From positions 18,378,001 to 18,442,000 of the forward strand of contig CM071596.1 in the NCBI GenBank assembly GCA_036435485.1: 64,000 nt of DNA, in the 5' to 3' direction. Numbering within the stretch: the first letter of the stretch is position 1; the number at the start of each line of letters is the position of its first letter. This DNA is from Saposhnikovia divaricata. Its lineage: Eukaryota > Streptophyta > Magnoliopsida > Apiales > Apiaceae. This document shows, piece by piece, positions 42,029 through 55,802 of the stretch. The translations under genes were made by a program, and so were the position numbers. The notes beneath the pieces are model-generated. The model saw only the letters and a list, made by a program, of their open reading frames with translations, had not been told where the DNA came from and did not search any database.

Positions 42029-42871
42029 GAAAAAATGACCAAAATACACCATTTTTGGAGTCCAACTGCCCAAAATACCCGTAGGCTCGAGCGTCCGCCC
42101 TTTTTGATCACGGACTACGCATGTTCAGCTGGCGCAGCCTAGGATACGCATTCTGGAAATGCGCATCTGGAGTATCGCATCTCCCAAATGCGCAATGACG
42201 TCAAGTGACGTCATTTATTACGTTTCATCTCAGGCGAACCAAAAATCGTCATTGCACTCGCCTCCCTCCGTTCTCCCACCTCCGGCAACCTCCAGTCCTT
42301 TTGAGGACATCAAAATGATGCCTGGACTTTGCTCTCCCTTTTCCCCCGTCCGTTTGTTGTTGTTTGGCCCCGCAGGGACGTGTACAAGTAGATCGGAAAA
42401 TCAAATCGGAAAAAAGCTTCGATTTGGGGATTTTTAATCCGGCAAAACAAATTGAAAATGAGTGACATAGGATTGTAGAGTGTGAAAAAACGAACATGTT
42501 GGTGTATAGTATGCTAGTGAACAAAGCATAGAAAAAGTGGACGGATCCGGCGAAGTTTCGGTCCAAAAATTGTTCCGGCGACGACTACGAAGAAGATGAA
42601 CAGTGGCAAACACGCGCATGTTGGACATGCGTATTCCCAGACACGCATGTTCAACATACGCAACCAGGGCACTGTTCACCTTATTTGAAAACTGAAATTA
42701 CAAACTCCACGCGTTATAAACATGCGTGGTCAAGGTCCATGCATTTTGAAATGCGTATACCCTATACGCATGTTCAAAATGCGTGGCTCGTGGGTAAAAA
42801 GGGCGGACATTCCCGCCCATGAATATTTTGGACAGCTAAAATTAAAATATGGATATTTTGACTTTTTACTC
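42029..42871. mobile_element. Mutator-like non-autonomous element, 843 bp, 9-bp target duplication TAACATTAA
   Basis: TAACATTAA at 42020-42028 and 42872-42880 flanks a segment whose ends are long imperfect inverted repeats (about 90 bases): AATGACCAAAATACACC against AAAGTCAAAATATCC, then GTCCGCCCTTTTT on both sides. The interior is GC-richer than the surroundings. It contains two TGACGTCA-like palindromes (about 42196-42211) and many ACGCATG/ATGCGT motifs in both orientations. Two overlapping open frames (42159-42437 +, 42249-42566 -) are rich in Pro/Ser and may be a captured gene fragment, but I recognise neither. Confidence 0.82.
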
Positions 42872-42880
42872 TAACATTAA

Positions 42881-44486
42881 TTCACAAGAGGGGTGGATCA
42901 AACGATTACATGTCTTTTTAAATAAATTTGAGAACTGTTTTTAATTTTCTTCAAGAAGAACCGTAACTAAACATGATTAAGTTTTTTTTTTGTTTAATAA
43001 TCAAACTTGTATTTCTTACAAAATGAGGATTTGTTCTGATTATGAGGATGAGCCAATCGAACCCAAGATTGGGATAACAAGAAATAAATTCTTAACAATT
43101 GGATAATCTCATCACGCTCCATTAAGGTCATGATTTACTTTCATCATTACTACTCTTGATTAAGGCCATGATTTATTTTCACGTACAAGTTACACATTTA
43201 TAAAAACGGATAGGAGTTGAACACAAATGAGGCAACAGTTTTAGAAGGAAATTATTATCACGATTACGGCTTTACATTGTATGTGTAAAATGCGTAGAAG
43301 TGCGGTTGTTAGAGATGGTTAGGTGAGTGATGTCTTGCTATTTGTACATCTCCAACAATTTGTCCCACCAATATGAGACTGTTTGGTGTCTGGCCATTGT
43401 ATTTAAGTATTTTCGTCGCATTTTAGATCTAGAAATGCTAATGACTTATTGATTAGTTTAAATGATTTTCATTAGAGGAAGAGAGTAGTTTTGATTTACA
43501 AATAAATTCGATGTTGTGGCATTCATGTTTTAGTTTATGTTTGCTAATTTAAATTAAGATTTTGGTTTATAATATGGTGATTTTTGCTTGCATTCTTTTA
43601 TGCAGTATGTGAACTTTCTGTCTTGAACATGGAGGTTGTTCCTATCTTGATAATTGAACTTAAATTACAATTTTGAGATTTATCCCGTTTTTTTTTTACG
43701 CATCGGATACCGAGATGTATACTCTCTTATATCCAAATTTATAAAGTGGATGTGGTAGAAAAAGACAAAAAAAATCAAACCCCAAAGCTTTTAAACGAAG
43801 GATCGAATAGGCGAAAACTTATGAAATGAAACAACAATGTTAAATTATTCAAAAAAAAAAAAAAACAATTTTTAAATGATCATGCTCGTGAAAATATCAT
43901 TATTTTATAATTAAATAATACAATAATGAAAATATGAAAAAAAAATATATAGAACAATTATTTTGTACATCTTAGAAAAGTACAGAATAATCATCCTCAC
44001 GTTAAATTGTTCTCATCTATGATTCCAAATTTTAAATCTCAATCAAATTGTGCGCATTTAATTTTGTGAATACTAAACAATACATTATCTAAAAAAATTA
44101 TTGAATGATAAGCTAGAACTTAGAACCATGGTTTGGGAGGAAATGAGTAAAAGTATCCATAGAAAATCGAACACAAATACTTAAAAATCTCACTTCAGTC
44201 TCGACTAATCTTCAATATTTAAAATATGTCTTTTACAGTCAAATGATAATCTTAATTTATTTACTCCTAATTCAATTCAACTAATTTATAATCTTTAATT
44301 CCACCGCTGATCTCTAGGGTCTAAAACTCAGACATGAGTACCGGTAAAGTTAAGAGGCAGCAACATGTATGAGGAGTTTCTAGACAAACTAATGGAGGAC
44401 AACAGTGTTAGTGTCGGTGGAAGAACAGGCCAATGATTCTGAATTAATTGACTAATTGATTAATACTACTAACTTGTTATTAACAG
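42881..44486. other. Intergenic, nothing recognised
   Basis: AT-rich with homopolymer runs. No gene or bounded repeat seen. Confidence 0.5.
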
Positions 44487-44540
44487 GACGTTACATGTTT
44501 CCTCAAAAAAAAAAAAAAAAAAAAAACAAGACGTTACATG
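44487..44540. repeat. Poly-A micro-insertion with an 11-bp direct repeat
   Basis: GACGTTACATG at 44487-44497 and 44530-44540 flanks a 32-base insert consisting of TTTCCTC, about 22 A and CAA. It resembles a nearly completely 5'-truncated retroposition event. Confidence 0.5.
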
Positions 44541-44621
44541 GCTATGCCAGGTCAATATGAGAGGGACATAAATATATGGTTACTTGGTCATGAGTCATGA
44601 CTAACTTAAAGTAAATTACAG

Positions 44622-44846
44622 TAATAGTTTACACTCCAAACTTAAGGTCTTCTTTCAGTTTGTATCTTATTGACAACTTTTCATCCAATCTGGCCGTTAA
44701 CGTTAAAAATTTGAAGGTATTATTGGCACAAGGTTTCAACGGATATAAAGGGGTTAACGGAGGAGAGGTGAACGGCGATATTGGATGGAAAGTTGTCAAC
44801 GGGGTATAAACTGAAAAGAAACCTTAAGTTTGGAGTGTAAGTTACC
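44622..44846. mobile_element. Foldback/MITE-like element, about 225 bp
   Basis: The two arms (about 80 bases each) are inverted copies: TTACACTCCAAACTTAAGG, then CAGTTT, GACAACTTT and CATCCAAT and CCGTT on both sides. The centre is purine-rich. I could not settle a target duplication, so the superfamily is open. Confidence 0.6.
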
Positions 44847-45079
44847 AGGAAACTAAGTTTGAGATCATAGTGACAAAAGGCCTAAAGATAGTGAATGCAA
44901 ACTGTAATTTACTCACTAACTTATGTATACTATTATATAATAGCTGGAACTTTAAAAATTTTGATTTCTGTTTTTTGGTACTTCGTAAATATACTTATTT
45001 ACCATTCATTATAAAGAAAAATATATGCAACATCTACATTATTACAACTCCTAAAATAAATAATACCATAACATAATTA

Positions 45080-45893
45080 ATGGTAATTAGTTGATTGTCC
45101 TTTTTCACATTTACTTTTAATTGAATATATTACCTTTTATAAACACCTAAAAATATCAATCGTATCATATCTTCCAATCATTAATATTTCCTTTCGAATT
45201 AAAACACATTACCTTTTTGATTTAAAACTAATTTTACAATCATTAATATATACCCAAAAATATCACACCATAATTTTCAATTATTAATAAAATATATTAA
45301 ATATCCGTATATGTTATTTCTAATAAGGAAACATTATTATAATCCGTAAACATGAGCATATTAAATTATATTAAATTAAAATTTATAAAATTATTAAAAA
45401 TAATGATTATATAAAAACATAATTGTAATATTAAATAAAATTTATAACATAATAAAAGAAACCCATGCATCGTACGGGCATCAAAAGTTTGTCGGTTTGA
45501 TTTTTGGCACGATCATCCTAATTATTAAAATAAATAATATAATTAAATACAATTAACTGATTGCCTTTTTAATTAAAAAATGTTTATTTTTAATGATGAT
45601 TTTTAGTAATATCATAGATCGTTAGATTTTTAATAAAAAATCATAACCGTTAGATCTAATGATTAGATATATTATATGATTAAATTAATTTACCAAAATT
45701 TTAAGGTTCAAATTCCATCAATGACATATTTATTTTAAATTTTTAAACCATGCATATCATTAATTAAATTTATATTATTATTTAAATTAAATTTAAAAAA
45801 TATTGTAAATAATGATTATATAAAAATATAATTGTAAAATAAAATAAATTTTATTATATATAAAAAAATCCATGCAACGCACGGGCTATAAGG
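45080..45893 (+). mobile_element. Two decayed Helitron copies in tandem, + strand
   Basis: Two units, about 45080-45485 and 45495-45893, share their start (TTGATTG/CTGATTGCC...TTTTT) and each ends with a CCATGCA...ACGGGC hairpin-like 3' end (about 45471 and 45871). The internal 'AACCGTTAGATCTAAT' and 'GGTTCAAATTCC' match, in reverse, the Helitrons at 62330-63439. The terminal CTAG is lost in both. Confidence 0.4.
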
Positions 45894-47155
45894 TAATAAT
45901 ATGAAAATATTAAATAATAAATTTTGGAATGAGTGAGAATTGAATATAGGATCACGGACGATAAAAGATAAGTCTTTTATCACTTGGGTTATATTAAATA
46001 CATTATGACATATTCACATTTGTTTTTTGAACAAACATATTCACATTTGTTATTAAATTTTATAGTTTTATAGCAAATGCCAAATAGATATTTAAAAAGT
46101 AGTGATATTTGTTTGATAAAATTAGAATTTAACAGTAAGTATATATTTATTTTTTATACAGTTGATCAAAATTTAAACCATGGATTAGTATGTTAAATAA
46201 ATATTCGAGTATATATGATTGTAGATTGAAATATTGGGATTTGGGGTTGGTGGTGGTGGCCTGGTGGGTCGGTTACTATTTTGTCGGTGCATTTTTGTTC
46301 TGGGCTTAATTAAACATGCAATTTCGATGCTTGATTTGGACTCATTTCAATTTTTTTTTTTTTTTAATAAAAAGTGGTGGTAATCTTCTTTTTTACTTTA
46401 TCTCCATTCCTTTACATTACTACCAGTCTGTATAATAATATTTTGTATGTGGTTTGTGGGGAAATTGGTCCCTCCTTCCATGCATATTGTTGGTGCTGAA
46501 ATAATTAGTATTAGTTGAGTAAGAAATCAGAATAGGGGGCCTTTGAACAAGATGAGACATGCTTGGCTTGCCCAGTTGACCCTAGTCCATGTTATCTCAA
46601 GTTCACAACTCAATGTGCAGAGCATAAGCCTGAGGCATACATGCTTCTAAAGACTCAACTCTTAACTACTTTCTTGAGAACAAAATGACATTTAGCGAAC
46701 TCCAAACGAAATACTACAGACTACAAATAATTCACGGATCAAGAGTACGTAAATCGCTTCATACATGTTTAAGAAAATGCTTTACGACTTCCATACAATC
46801 AACTCACTCACAAATTGCATCAATAGATTGCAGATCTTACTCAAATAGTAAAAATGTAGAGATAGTAGATCAGTAAGTGCACGTCAACTGCACACGTTTG
46901 AACAAATTTAACCAAACAGAACCTTGCTGAAACATGCTACAATTTGTTTCACTAGTACAAGACTTAGCAACTAGACAAAAGTTAAAGTTTGCAGATAGGA
47001 TAGTATTTGTACTTGAAAAAGAACTATATGAACATTCCTTCACACGATTTACAGCCTATTGATGACAGCTGAACATGAACACACAAAATGCAGAAACAAA
47101 GACCCGGTAACTAAGAGTTTAAAAGGGACTTTGCAGAGGGATCATCCATAGTATA
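45894..47155. other. Intergenic and 3' flank of the minus-strand gene
   Basis: AT-rich with a T-run at 46350. The last few hundred bases must hold the 3' UTR of the gene ending at 47156, but I cannot place its polyadenylation site. Confidence 0.5.
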
Positions 47156-50100
47156 TCAGCTTTCGGTCCTCGTAAAATCCTCACCAGATCTATTGTTATT
47201 ATAACAATCAATTTTTTGATGTGCATTCTTATTTGCTTCAGATTCTATGTGTGATTCATTAAGAGTACCTACACTGTTTTCCACTGAGACATTATCATCT
47301 CCGGTGCTGGGATTATTAAAAGCAGCATGCTGAATTTCTATTGATTCTGGACCTTTTTCTCTTGCATGTTCTTCCCCTGAATTTTGCAGTTGCTCTTCAG
47401 TCGGAGAAACCATGAAATTGTCAAGCTCTTTTCCAGCATCCGAATTTTCAAACCATAATTGTGACTCCTCCCCATCCTCTTCATCAGATCTCGACTTGAG
47501 CTCAGGATCGAAAATATCAGAACAGAAAATTATATCCTCAGGTCCGCGTTCTGCTATAGCACACAAATCACCAATTTTATCTAGTATTAAATCATTGAAT
47601 GATCAAATACTTGGAACCTGCCTAATTGCAACTAACAAACATGAAAACAGATGCATACATACCAAGTGACATAAAAACTATTATCTAGGCAGACAACATG
47701 AAATTGCACTATATACTTTGATTTACATCCTTGACTCACCTTGAGCTTGGTTTGTCTCTCCGGTAATGGTCAAACTTTCACGGCCATATTGTAAGTTGGC
47801 AGGTGCATCAGCATCCATTGCATGTTCAGTTCTTGTGAGTTCCTCTGTGGGCACCCCTGCAATAGCACACAAATTACCAGTTGTATCTAGTACTAAATCA
47901 TTGGAAGAACATACAAGTAAAAACCTTCCTAACTGCAATATAGTTTAATTTAAAAGATGTAAGGCATATGTAATGAATTGCATTATGTATTTTGATTTTG
48001 TATCCTTGATGCACCTTGAGCTTTGCTAGTCTCTCCAGTTAAAGTTACACTTTCACCACCGTACTGCAAGTTAGCAGGTGCATCAGCATCCATTGCATCT
48101 TCATATTTTGGGAGTTTCTCCGTGGGCACTCCTGAAGCATTAGCTTCTTGGTCAAATCTGTTAATAGTATCGCTTGCAATAAGGTTATCTCTTGAATTTT
48201 CCACATTGTTAGTGTCACCATCCATCTGAAGCAGATAAGGCCTTCCAACATTCTCTTGACATATCACTTTAAAATCACTGTCAATTTCACCATAATTTAC
48301 ATCAAATTGTTGTACGGTATCCTCAATTTGACATGAGTCAATTGCATCTTTGCCATAACAATCCTCTTCTGAGAGATTATGGGTAGCTATCTCTGCATCT
48401 GATTTCTCAGAGTAGCCTCCACTGTCTTCCACCATGTTCCAGACCAAAGTAGATGAATTTTCCTTCAACGATTCAATACCATCCACTGTGCTAGGTTCAG
48501 TTTCTTCAAACTTTACAATGTTAAGGTCACCTGTCCTGCTTATTCGCCTTCCAGTGCTTCCCATAAGGTCAGCAACTATTTGGTTATCAAACCCTGTAAA
48601 ATCTTCGCAAATGGTCTGGGGCAGAGCGGCAGTACTACAGACTTTGACCTGCTCAATGATTTTATCATGCTGACCGGAAAACTCTTCACCACAGTATTTG
48701 CTACTCTTCACTATGGACATTGGTGTACCTGTTATTTGAATGCAAGCTATAATTAAAAACAGATAGACTTTAAAACATGATACTGGGTGAAAAGCAGTCA
48801 CACTTAACCAACCTTGCTCCTTTCCACAGCTGTCCTTTAGTAGTCCGTAAAAATAACCATGCTGACTGGAAAACTCTTTACCAAAGTTTTTGCTACTCTT
48901 CACCATGGACATGTCTGTACCCGTTATTTGAATGCAAGGGAAAATTAGAAACAGATTGCCTTACAATTATGAAAACAAAATATTGGGTAAATAGCAGAGT
49001 CATGCAAACAAACCTTGCTCCTTTCCACAACTGTCCTCTGAAGGTGTGTAACAAGGATCACCAACACTGGAAGGAACTGCATGGAAAACAACCATGTGAG
49101 CAGCTCACATGAGATCCATTAACCAAGAATGTAAAACAATTTTTCAAGAAGCTAAATATCAATATAATAGCAGCTGGCCAGCTGCTCCCTAATAACATGC
49201 ATTCAGCACTCACATTCATGAGCAATCACAGGGCACGAAATATTGTCTCTGTCAGCGTCATGTTTCGAGATGACCAGTGTTCTTTCTCCACTGATATTTT
49301 TGTTCATCCTTCTTTCTTCGACATCTCCAGAAATAGAACATGTCATCTCCCCCAAGTCACATTCTCTCTCCGTAGATTGTTGCCCCTCTAAAATATGATG
49401 TGCATCGCCAAACATGCTTGAAGTTCTTTCAGAAGCTTTTTCAACAGTATCTTCGAATACAGTTTCCTCCACTTGTCTCTCTTCAATGCCTACTGAAAAT
49501 ATTGTACACATAACTCCACATTATATTTCAGCAACTCTACGAGCAAATATTGTCTATTTTGATTCTAAATTAAAAATGTTCTAGGTATATATTCTAGCAT
49601 ACCACTTGCATCATTTAATGAGATGTTACATGTACATATAAGTATTATTTGAACTTGCAGAAAGTACAAAACTATAAAATATACTCAAAGTTCAATCAAC
49701 TGCAACAAAAACACCATAGTAACTGAGAACTTGTTTTTGGGGAAGGGAGGGGAGGAGGAAGGAGGGAGGGAGCTCTGTTTACCTTGCTTGTGTAATGAGC
49801 TACCATCTTCAGCTGTACTTTTAGGTACATTTTCTGTGCTCCAAAGTGAAGACGAGTCTTTTGGTTTCACTTCTTTCACCTCTGCCACTAGATGGCCTAG
49901 TTCAGTACCATGTGAAGGTAATGATGAAGTAAACTCGGGCATTTCACTCATTTCCCTGATTGAGGAATCAAACGCACCAACTTTTTTCCTATTTTCAGAT
50001 TTAACCTCAGCATTCTTCGAGTGATTGTGTTCAGAGAGATCAGTTGATTTAGCAGAATTCCGTTCCTTCTGTAAACAGCTTCCATCTACAGCTGCCCTTT

Positions 50101-53100
50101 CAAAAATATCTGATCTCCAATTTAAAGTTGAGTCCTCTGGTTTGAGTTCTTCATTCACCTCTACCACAACATTGTCAAATTCAGTTGCACGTAATGGTGA
50201 TGATGGAGCTCCTGGTTGTAATTTGTTATTCTCTCCGGAAACTGAATCTGCAACTACATTTGACGTAGATAACTCTATACATATTTTTGTGCCACTTTCT
50301 TCCCGCATCAAGCAAGATTCTACGGTTGACGGTCTCTGGTTACTATCCTCTTCAAGTTCTTTATTACTGCACATGACAGTACTCGTGACAGTATCAGAGA
50401 ATTCTTGCTTTGAAAACTCATATTCTAGCATCGATACTTCTTCAGTGTTCGCAATGCTGTTGGGTACTGGGAATTCCTTTTCCTGCATTCCAGATTTTGA
50501 ACTTGTGTTGTGTAATTCATCAGCTTGCACAGATATTTCAGGATGCATCTTATCATCTTTATCCACTGTGAAGTTCATAGAGACAGAATGGAAAAAAATA
50601 TCAGCAGAACTTACAGCTTCACCACCTTCCATCGAGGCACTTTTAGAATCTTTATCAAGTCTACCACTTTCTGGAAATTCAGCAGGGTGCTTGCAGATAT
50701 CATGTTCTTGCTCAGTTGGGCCACAATCACCAACTTCTGCAGTTGACTTTACCTCATTAACAGTAGATCCTTCAGCTACAACATGATTTACATTTTCGCT
50801 TACTTCTTGCTGCTTTTCTTTAATGGCTAAAGATAAATAGAATTTATCAAAATAATGTTTCAATAAATAATCAAGGCAACTTATTATTACTAGAGTCTCA
50901 ACACTTACTTGAAGAAATTATGTGCTCCACATTTAAATGGTAATCATCTACATGATCAGTGTCAATGGAGCCTGTATCCCCAGTAATATCAATGTTGTCT
51001 GCTGACATTAGATGATCCAGGGGAGGACTTTTAGCATCAACCTCAGTCGGACTTTCTTGTTGGGCTACACAGGCAGCATCACTCTTACCAGAAACAGAAT
51101 TATCAACAATTTCTGCAACCTCAGGGAAGGGTGACTGGTAAACAGGTTCATCTTTGTGAACTGCAGGTCCTTGGAAAACTAAGTTAAGATCCATCCCTTT
51201 GGAGATTGATTCTACGTCATTGCTCAGTTCTGGCATTTCCTCAGTTCCTATAATTTATATCGAACATTCATAATAAGATTAAGTAAAAGAACTGCAAATG
51301 TGACCTTGTAATTAACAACACTTACTTGTTGAAATTGATTGGTCCACAAGCGAGATATTGGTTAAAGCATTAGCGTCTGCAGGGAACACATCCCCAGCAG
51401 CAGCATCTGCCTTCAAATGAACCAAATGAGGACTTGCAACATTGGTCTTACAAGAGTTTTCGTGCTGTGATCCAGAACTATTGTCTTCATTAACATCACC
51501 ATGAACAGCATGGTTACTTTGCAAATCCAAACTATCAGAAGGTGAAGCCTCGCGTATATTCATCAATTCAGGGCTTTCAGATTCCTGCACATTAAGATCA
51601 ACACTACTGCTTTTTGGAGAACCGCCTTGAGGAGTTGAAATATCAACTTCAAACTCTTGCACATTCAAAGGATCACCAGGTGAGGCCTCTCGTATATTTA
51701 TCAATTCAGGGCCTTCTGATTCCTGCACATTAAGATCAACACTACTGCTTTTTGGAGAACCGCCTTGAGGAGTTGAAATATCAACTTCAAACTCAGCATG
51801 ATTACTTTGCTCATTCAAAGGATCACCAGGTGAGGCCTCTCGTATATTTATCAATTCAGGGCCTTCTGATTCCTGCACATTAAGATCAACACTCCTGGTT
51901 TTTGGAGAACTGCCTTGAGGAGTTGAAATATCCATTTCGAGCTCTGCATGAATACTTTGCAATATTGACGGATTAGAAGGTAAGGCCTCACATATATTTT
52001 TCAATTCAGGTCCTTCAGATTCCTGCACATTAAGATCAACACTCCTGCTTTTTGGAGAACCGCCTTGAGGAGTTAAAATATCCATTTCGATCCCAGCATT
52101 ATTACTTTGCAAATTTAAAGGATCAGAAGGTGAAGCCTCACGTATATTCATTAATTCAGGGCCTTCAGATTCCTGCACATTTAGATCAACAGTACTGGTT
52201 TTTGGAGCGCCACCTTGAAGAGTTGAAATATCCACTTCGAGCTCAACGCGATTACTTTGCGAATTCAAAGGATCAGAAGGTGAAACCTCATGATCCTTAG
52301 CTGAGAACACATCCCCAGCAGCAGCATCTGCCTTCAAATGAACCAAATGAGGACTTGCAACATTGGTCTTACAAGAGTTTTCGCGCTGTGTTCCAGAACT
52401 ATTGTCTTCATTAACATCACCATGAACAGCATGGTTACTTTGCAAATCCAAAGTATCAGAAGGTGAAGCCTCGCGTATATTCATCAATTCAGGGCTTTCA
52501 GATTCCTGCACATTGAGATCAACACTACTGCTTTTTGGAGAACCGCCTTGAGGAATTGAAATATCAACTTCAAACTCAGCATGATTACTTTGCACATTCA
52601 AAGGATCACCAGGTGAGGCCTCTCGTATATTTATCAATTCAGGGCCTTCTGATTCCTGCACTTTAAGATCAACACTACTGCTTTTTGGAGAACCGCCTTG
52701 AGGAGTTGAAATATCAACTTCAAACTCAGCATGATTACTTTGCTCATTCAAAGGATCACCAGGTGAGGCCTCTCGTATATTTATCAATTCAGGTCCTTCT
52801 GATTCCTGCACATTAAGATCAACACTCCTGCTTTTTGGGGAACCGCCTTGAGGAGTTAAAATATCCATTTCGATCCCAGCATTATTACTTTGCAAATTTA
52901 AAGGATCAGAAGGTGAAGCCTCACGTATATTCATTAATTCAGGGCCTTCAGATTCCTGCACATTTAGATCAACAGTACTGGTTTTTGGAGCGCCACCTTG
53001 AAGAGTTGAAATATCCACTTCGAGCTCAACGCGATTACTTTGCGAATTCAAAGGATCAGAAGGTGAAACCTCATGTATATTTATCATTTCAGGACTTTCA

Positions 53101-55800
53101 GATTCCTGCACATAAAGATCAACACTATTGGTTTTTGCAGAACCGCCTTGAGGAGTTGAACAAGCAGTTTCATTCTCAGGTAAGTCACTGGCATTTGAAA
53201 CCAAATTAACAGTGCTTCTGTCAACTTTCACCTTTGAAAGTGGTAGCTTTGATACACTCTGTGACTTCTTCTGATAGATTTTTCCTCTTACATATGCCGG
53301 CCCATCAGTCTTGCCTTTTAGGGCACTACGTGTGAATCTTCTAGAATGCTCATGAATAACAGGAGTCTGCTTACTTTTCAATCCCCTTCCTTTAGATTCA
53401 GTTCCAGAACAACTTGACACAACAGAAATTTCTCTTGATTGGTGAGGTGATTCTTTATCTCCGATAATTTTATGCAGTCCAGAATTACCTGACATTCTTA
53501 ATTTCTTGGTCGTGTGAATGAAAGACTTCTGCCCACTGCCAGACCTTGTTTGGGGTGTCACAGCCACCGTTTTCGATTGTCTTGCTCCAGTTGCAGAACG
53601 TTTTGGCACTGTAGAAGGTTCTCTTGTATAGCGAGGTGAAGCTTTCTCTCCAGCAGTTCCACAAGGTCCCATATTACCTGACATATTAAACTTTTTAGCC
53701 GAGTGCAGAAGAGAGGCCTGCCTATTGCCAGACCTCGTTCGAGGTTCTGAAGCCACTGGTGTTTCTACCTTAGGCTTGCCCGAAATATTATCGGCTTTAC
53801 TGTTTACACGCCTACCAGTGTATTGCGAAGGCACTTCTTCCAGAACTGCATCTCTTCTTCGCTTTTTTGTCGTAACCATTTTAGAATCAGTTCCACAATC
53901 ATTTGCATCTTCTGCATTAACAAGTGAACCATCCCCTGATGCATTCCTTTTGGATCTCCTGATATGTCCGGTTTCAGAACTTTTTTCCACCACAATAGGC
54001 TTTGTTGACTCTTCTGGGGAGTCTTTCACTACAATGTTTTTCTTTCCCAAATTACCTGCAACAGGTTTTTCTGTTTTTACTTTCTTCATCTGGGGCATCA
54101 CTGACATTCTCTCAGTGCCATGTCTCGTTTGGCACCTAGTAGATTCATCAGTTGATTGCCTGTTGCGCTTTGATTGCCTCGTGACCACCTCAGGCTGAGA
54201 GATTTCAACAGCAACAGTATTTTTATCTACATCCTCAATACTGCTCTTAGCACTTGCCCTTTGCCGAGTACTCTGCCTCAAATTCTTCCTTGACACCTTC
54301 TGGTCAGTCTCATCCATCAACCCTTCAGACTCTTCAGACATATTCACATTCCTTGTTGATCTCCTTAAACCTATCTTTGGCTGAGTAATACCACCGTCTG
54401 CCTCGGCAACTTTGTTTTCCAAAACTTCGGCATTAGTACTCTGACTTCTCTTCTGTGTAGTCCTCTTTCTCACAATATTCTTCAAAGATGCAACATTTTC
54501 AACCTTTCTGTTCCTCAAAAATTTTACGGTAATCACTTCATTTTCTTCTTTAGCAGCTGGATTAGTGAAATCTACAACCAGAAGCGGTGCACTACCACTC
54601 TTTTTCTCCTCTTGGACAGCCCTTTTGCCTCTCTTCTTCATAACTACAGGACTTGATATCAAAACCTGCTTACCTGCTCTAGCCCTGGTAACCCGACTTG
54701 CACCACCTTTATTTTCAACAACCAAATCCTCCGTTTCATCCTCTTGCACAGCCCTTTTACCTCTCTTCTTCATAACCACAGGACTTGGTATCAAAACCTG
54801 ATTACCTGCCCTAGCCCTAGTAACCCGAGTTGCACCACCTTGATTTTCAACAACGGAACCCCCCTTTTCATCCTCTTGTACAACCTTCTTACCTCTCTTC
54901 TTCATAACCACAGGACTTGGTATCAAAACCTTCTCACCCACCAATGCCCCAGCCCTGGTAACACGACTCACACCACCCTTGCTTTCAACATCCAAATCCT
55001 TCTTTTCAACTTCTTGCACAGCCCTTTTTGCTCTCTTTTTCATAACCACGGGACTTGATACCACAACATTTTTACCCAATGACGCCCTAGCTCTGGTAAC
55101 CCGACTTGCACCACCCTTGTTTTCAACAGCCAAATCCTCCTTCTCAACTTCCTGCACAGCCCTTTTACCTTTCTTCTTCATAACCACTGGACTTATCAAA
55201 ACCGTCTTACACAACAACGAAGCCCTACCCCTAGTAACCCTTCCCGCACCCCCCTTATTTTCAACAGCAGAACCCCTTTCACCAAGTTGAAACACATCAT
55301 TCTCAGGACTAAACCTAACTTTCTTCACATTCTTCTTTAAAACATCAGACTCATTTTCACTCAACATTTCATCAGAATTCTTCAAACATGACCTCGTTTT
55401 TCTCAAGGGCTTTTCCTTTTGCTCTTCTTGAACCTATACCACACATGCCCAACATCGAAAACCAATAAATTTAAGAAGGAAATTAAAGGGTCACTCACAC
55501 ACACAAACATATAATTCAAGAAAATTAAAGGGTTATCCATAAACACACACACAGACACAAATCAAGAAAATTAAAGGGTCATCCACACACACACACACAC
55601 ACACACACATATAATTCAAGAAAATTAAAGGATCACACACACACGCACAGAAACACAATTCACGAAAATTAAAGGGCCAGGCTTACCATAAACAAAGATG
55701 AAAGCTTGTCAACCATCTCAAAATTACTCAAATTTGCAGGTAATTTATGTTTCTTGCATAACTGTTGAAGTTCCTTCCTTTTCATATTATGAAAATCCAT
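47156..55800 (-). CDS. Large nuclear-type protein with SAP-like motif and two internal repeat arrays, 2424 residues
   Basis: Ten coding exons joined at GT-AG sites: 55687-55800, 51326-55433, 50909-51247, 49783-50826, 49214-49492, 49014-49076, 48813-48914, 48015-48728, 47740-47856, 47156-47550. Exon sums give 2425 codons including the stop, and every intron after the second exon is in phase 1, so exons could be skipped or duplicated without frame loss. Residues 1-38 form a SAP-like helix pair (MKRKELQQLCKKHKLPANLS), a DNA-binding motif. A KKVRFSPEND motif follows, then six ~37-residue basic repeats (SRVTRARA...PVVMKKRGKRAV), basic RRSTR/RRSKR motifs, ten ~50-residue acidic repeats (PQGGSPKSSSVDLNVQESE), and an acidic Ser/Glu-rich tail. 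A chromatin-associated role is my inference. I do not know a gene name. Confidence 0.82.
51376..53170 (-). repeat. Ten ~150-bp coding repeats in two blocks of five
   Basis: The sequence coding PKSSSVDLNVQESEGPEL recurs near 51609, 51747, 51897, 52047, 52197, 52529, 52679, 52829, 52979 and 53129. The spacing is 150 bases, with one 138 unit. The block 51376-52303 is itself repeated by 52304-53090 including the unique 'HLVHLKADAAAGDVF' stretch, so a ~0.92-kb segment duplicated after the 150-bp array formed. Confidence 0.92.
54570..55290 (-). repeat. Six ~111-120-bp coding repeats at the basic N-terminal region
   Basis: Each unit codes a basic TRARA motif, a Pro-Val-Val-Met-Lys-Lys-Arg segment and a short acidic linker. 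High DNA identity between units indicates recent expansion. Confidence 0.9.
55473..55678. repeat. Intron minisatellite with (CA)n runs
   Basis: Four units, each AATTCAAGAAAATTAAAGGG plus a CACACA run of variable length, in the intron between the SAP exon and the large exon. Confidence 0.88.
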
Positions 55801-55802
55801 CT

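Noticed and set aside
49731..50786. Long + strand open frames opposite the large gene
   Set aside because: They mirror the minus-strand exon, whose splice sites and phase are consistent; Ser/Thr-rich shadow of an acidic protein.
52052..53209. Two similar + strand frames with repeated sequence
   Set aside because: They repeat only because the coding repeats on the other strand do.
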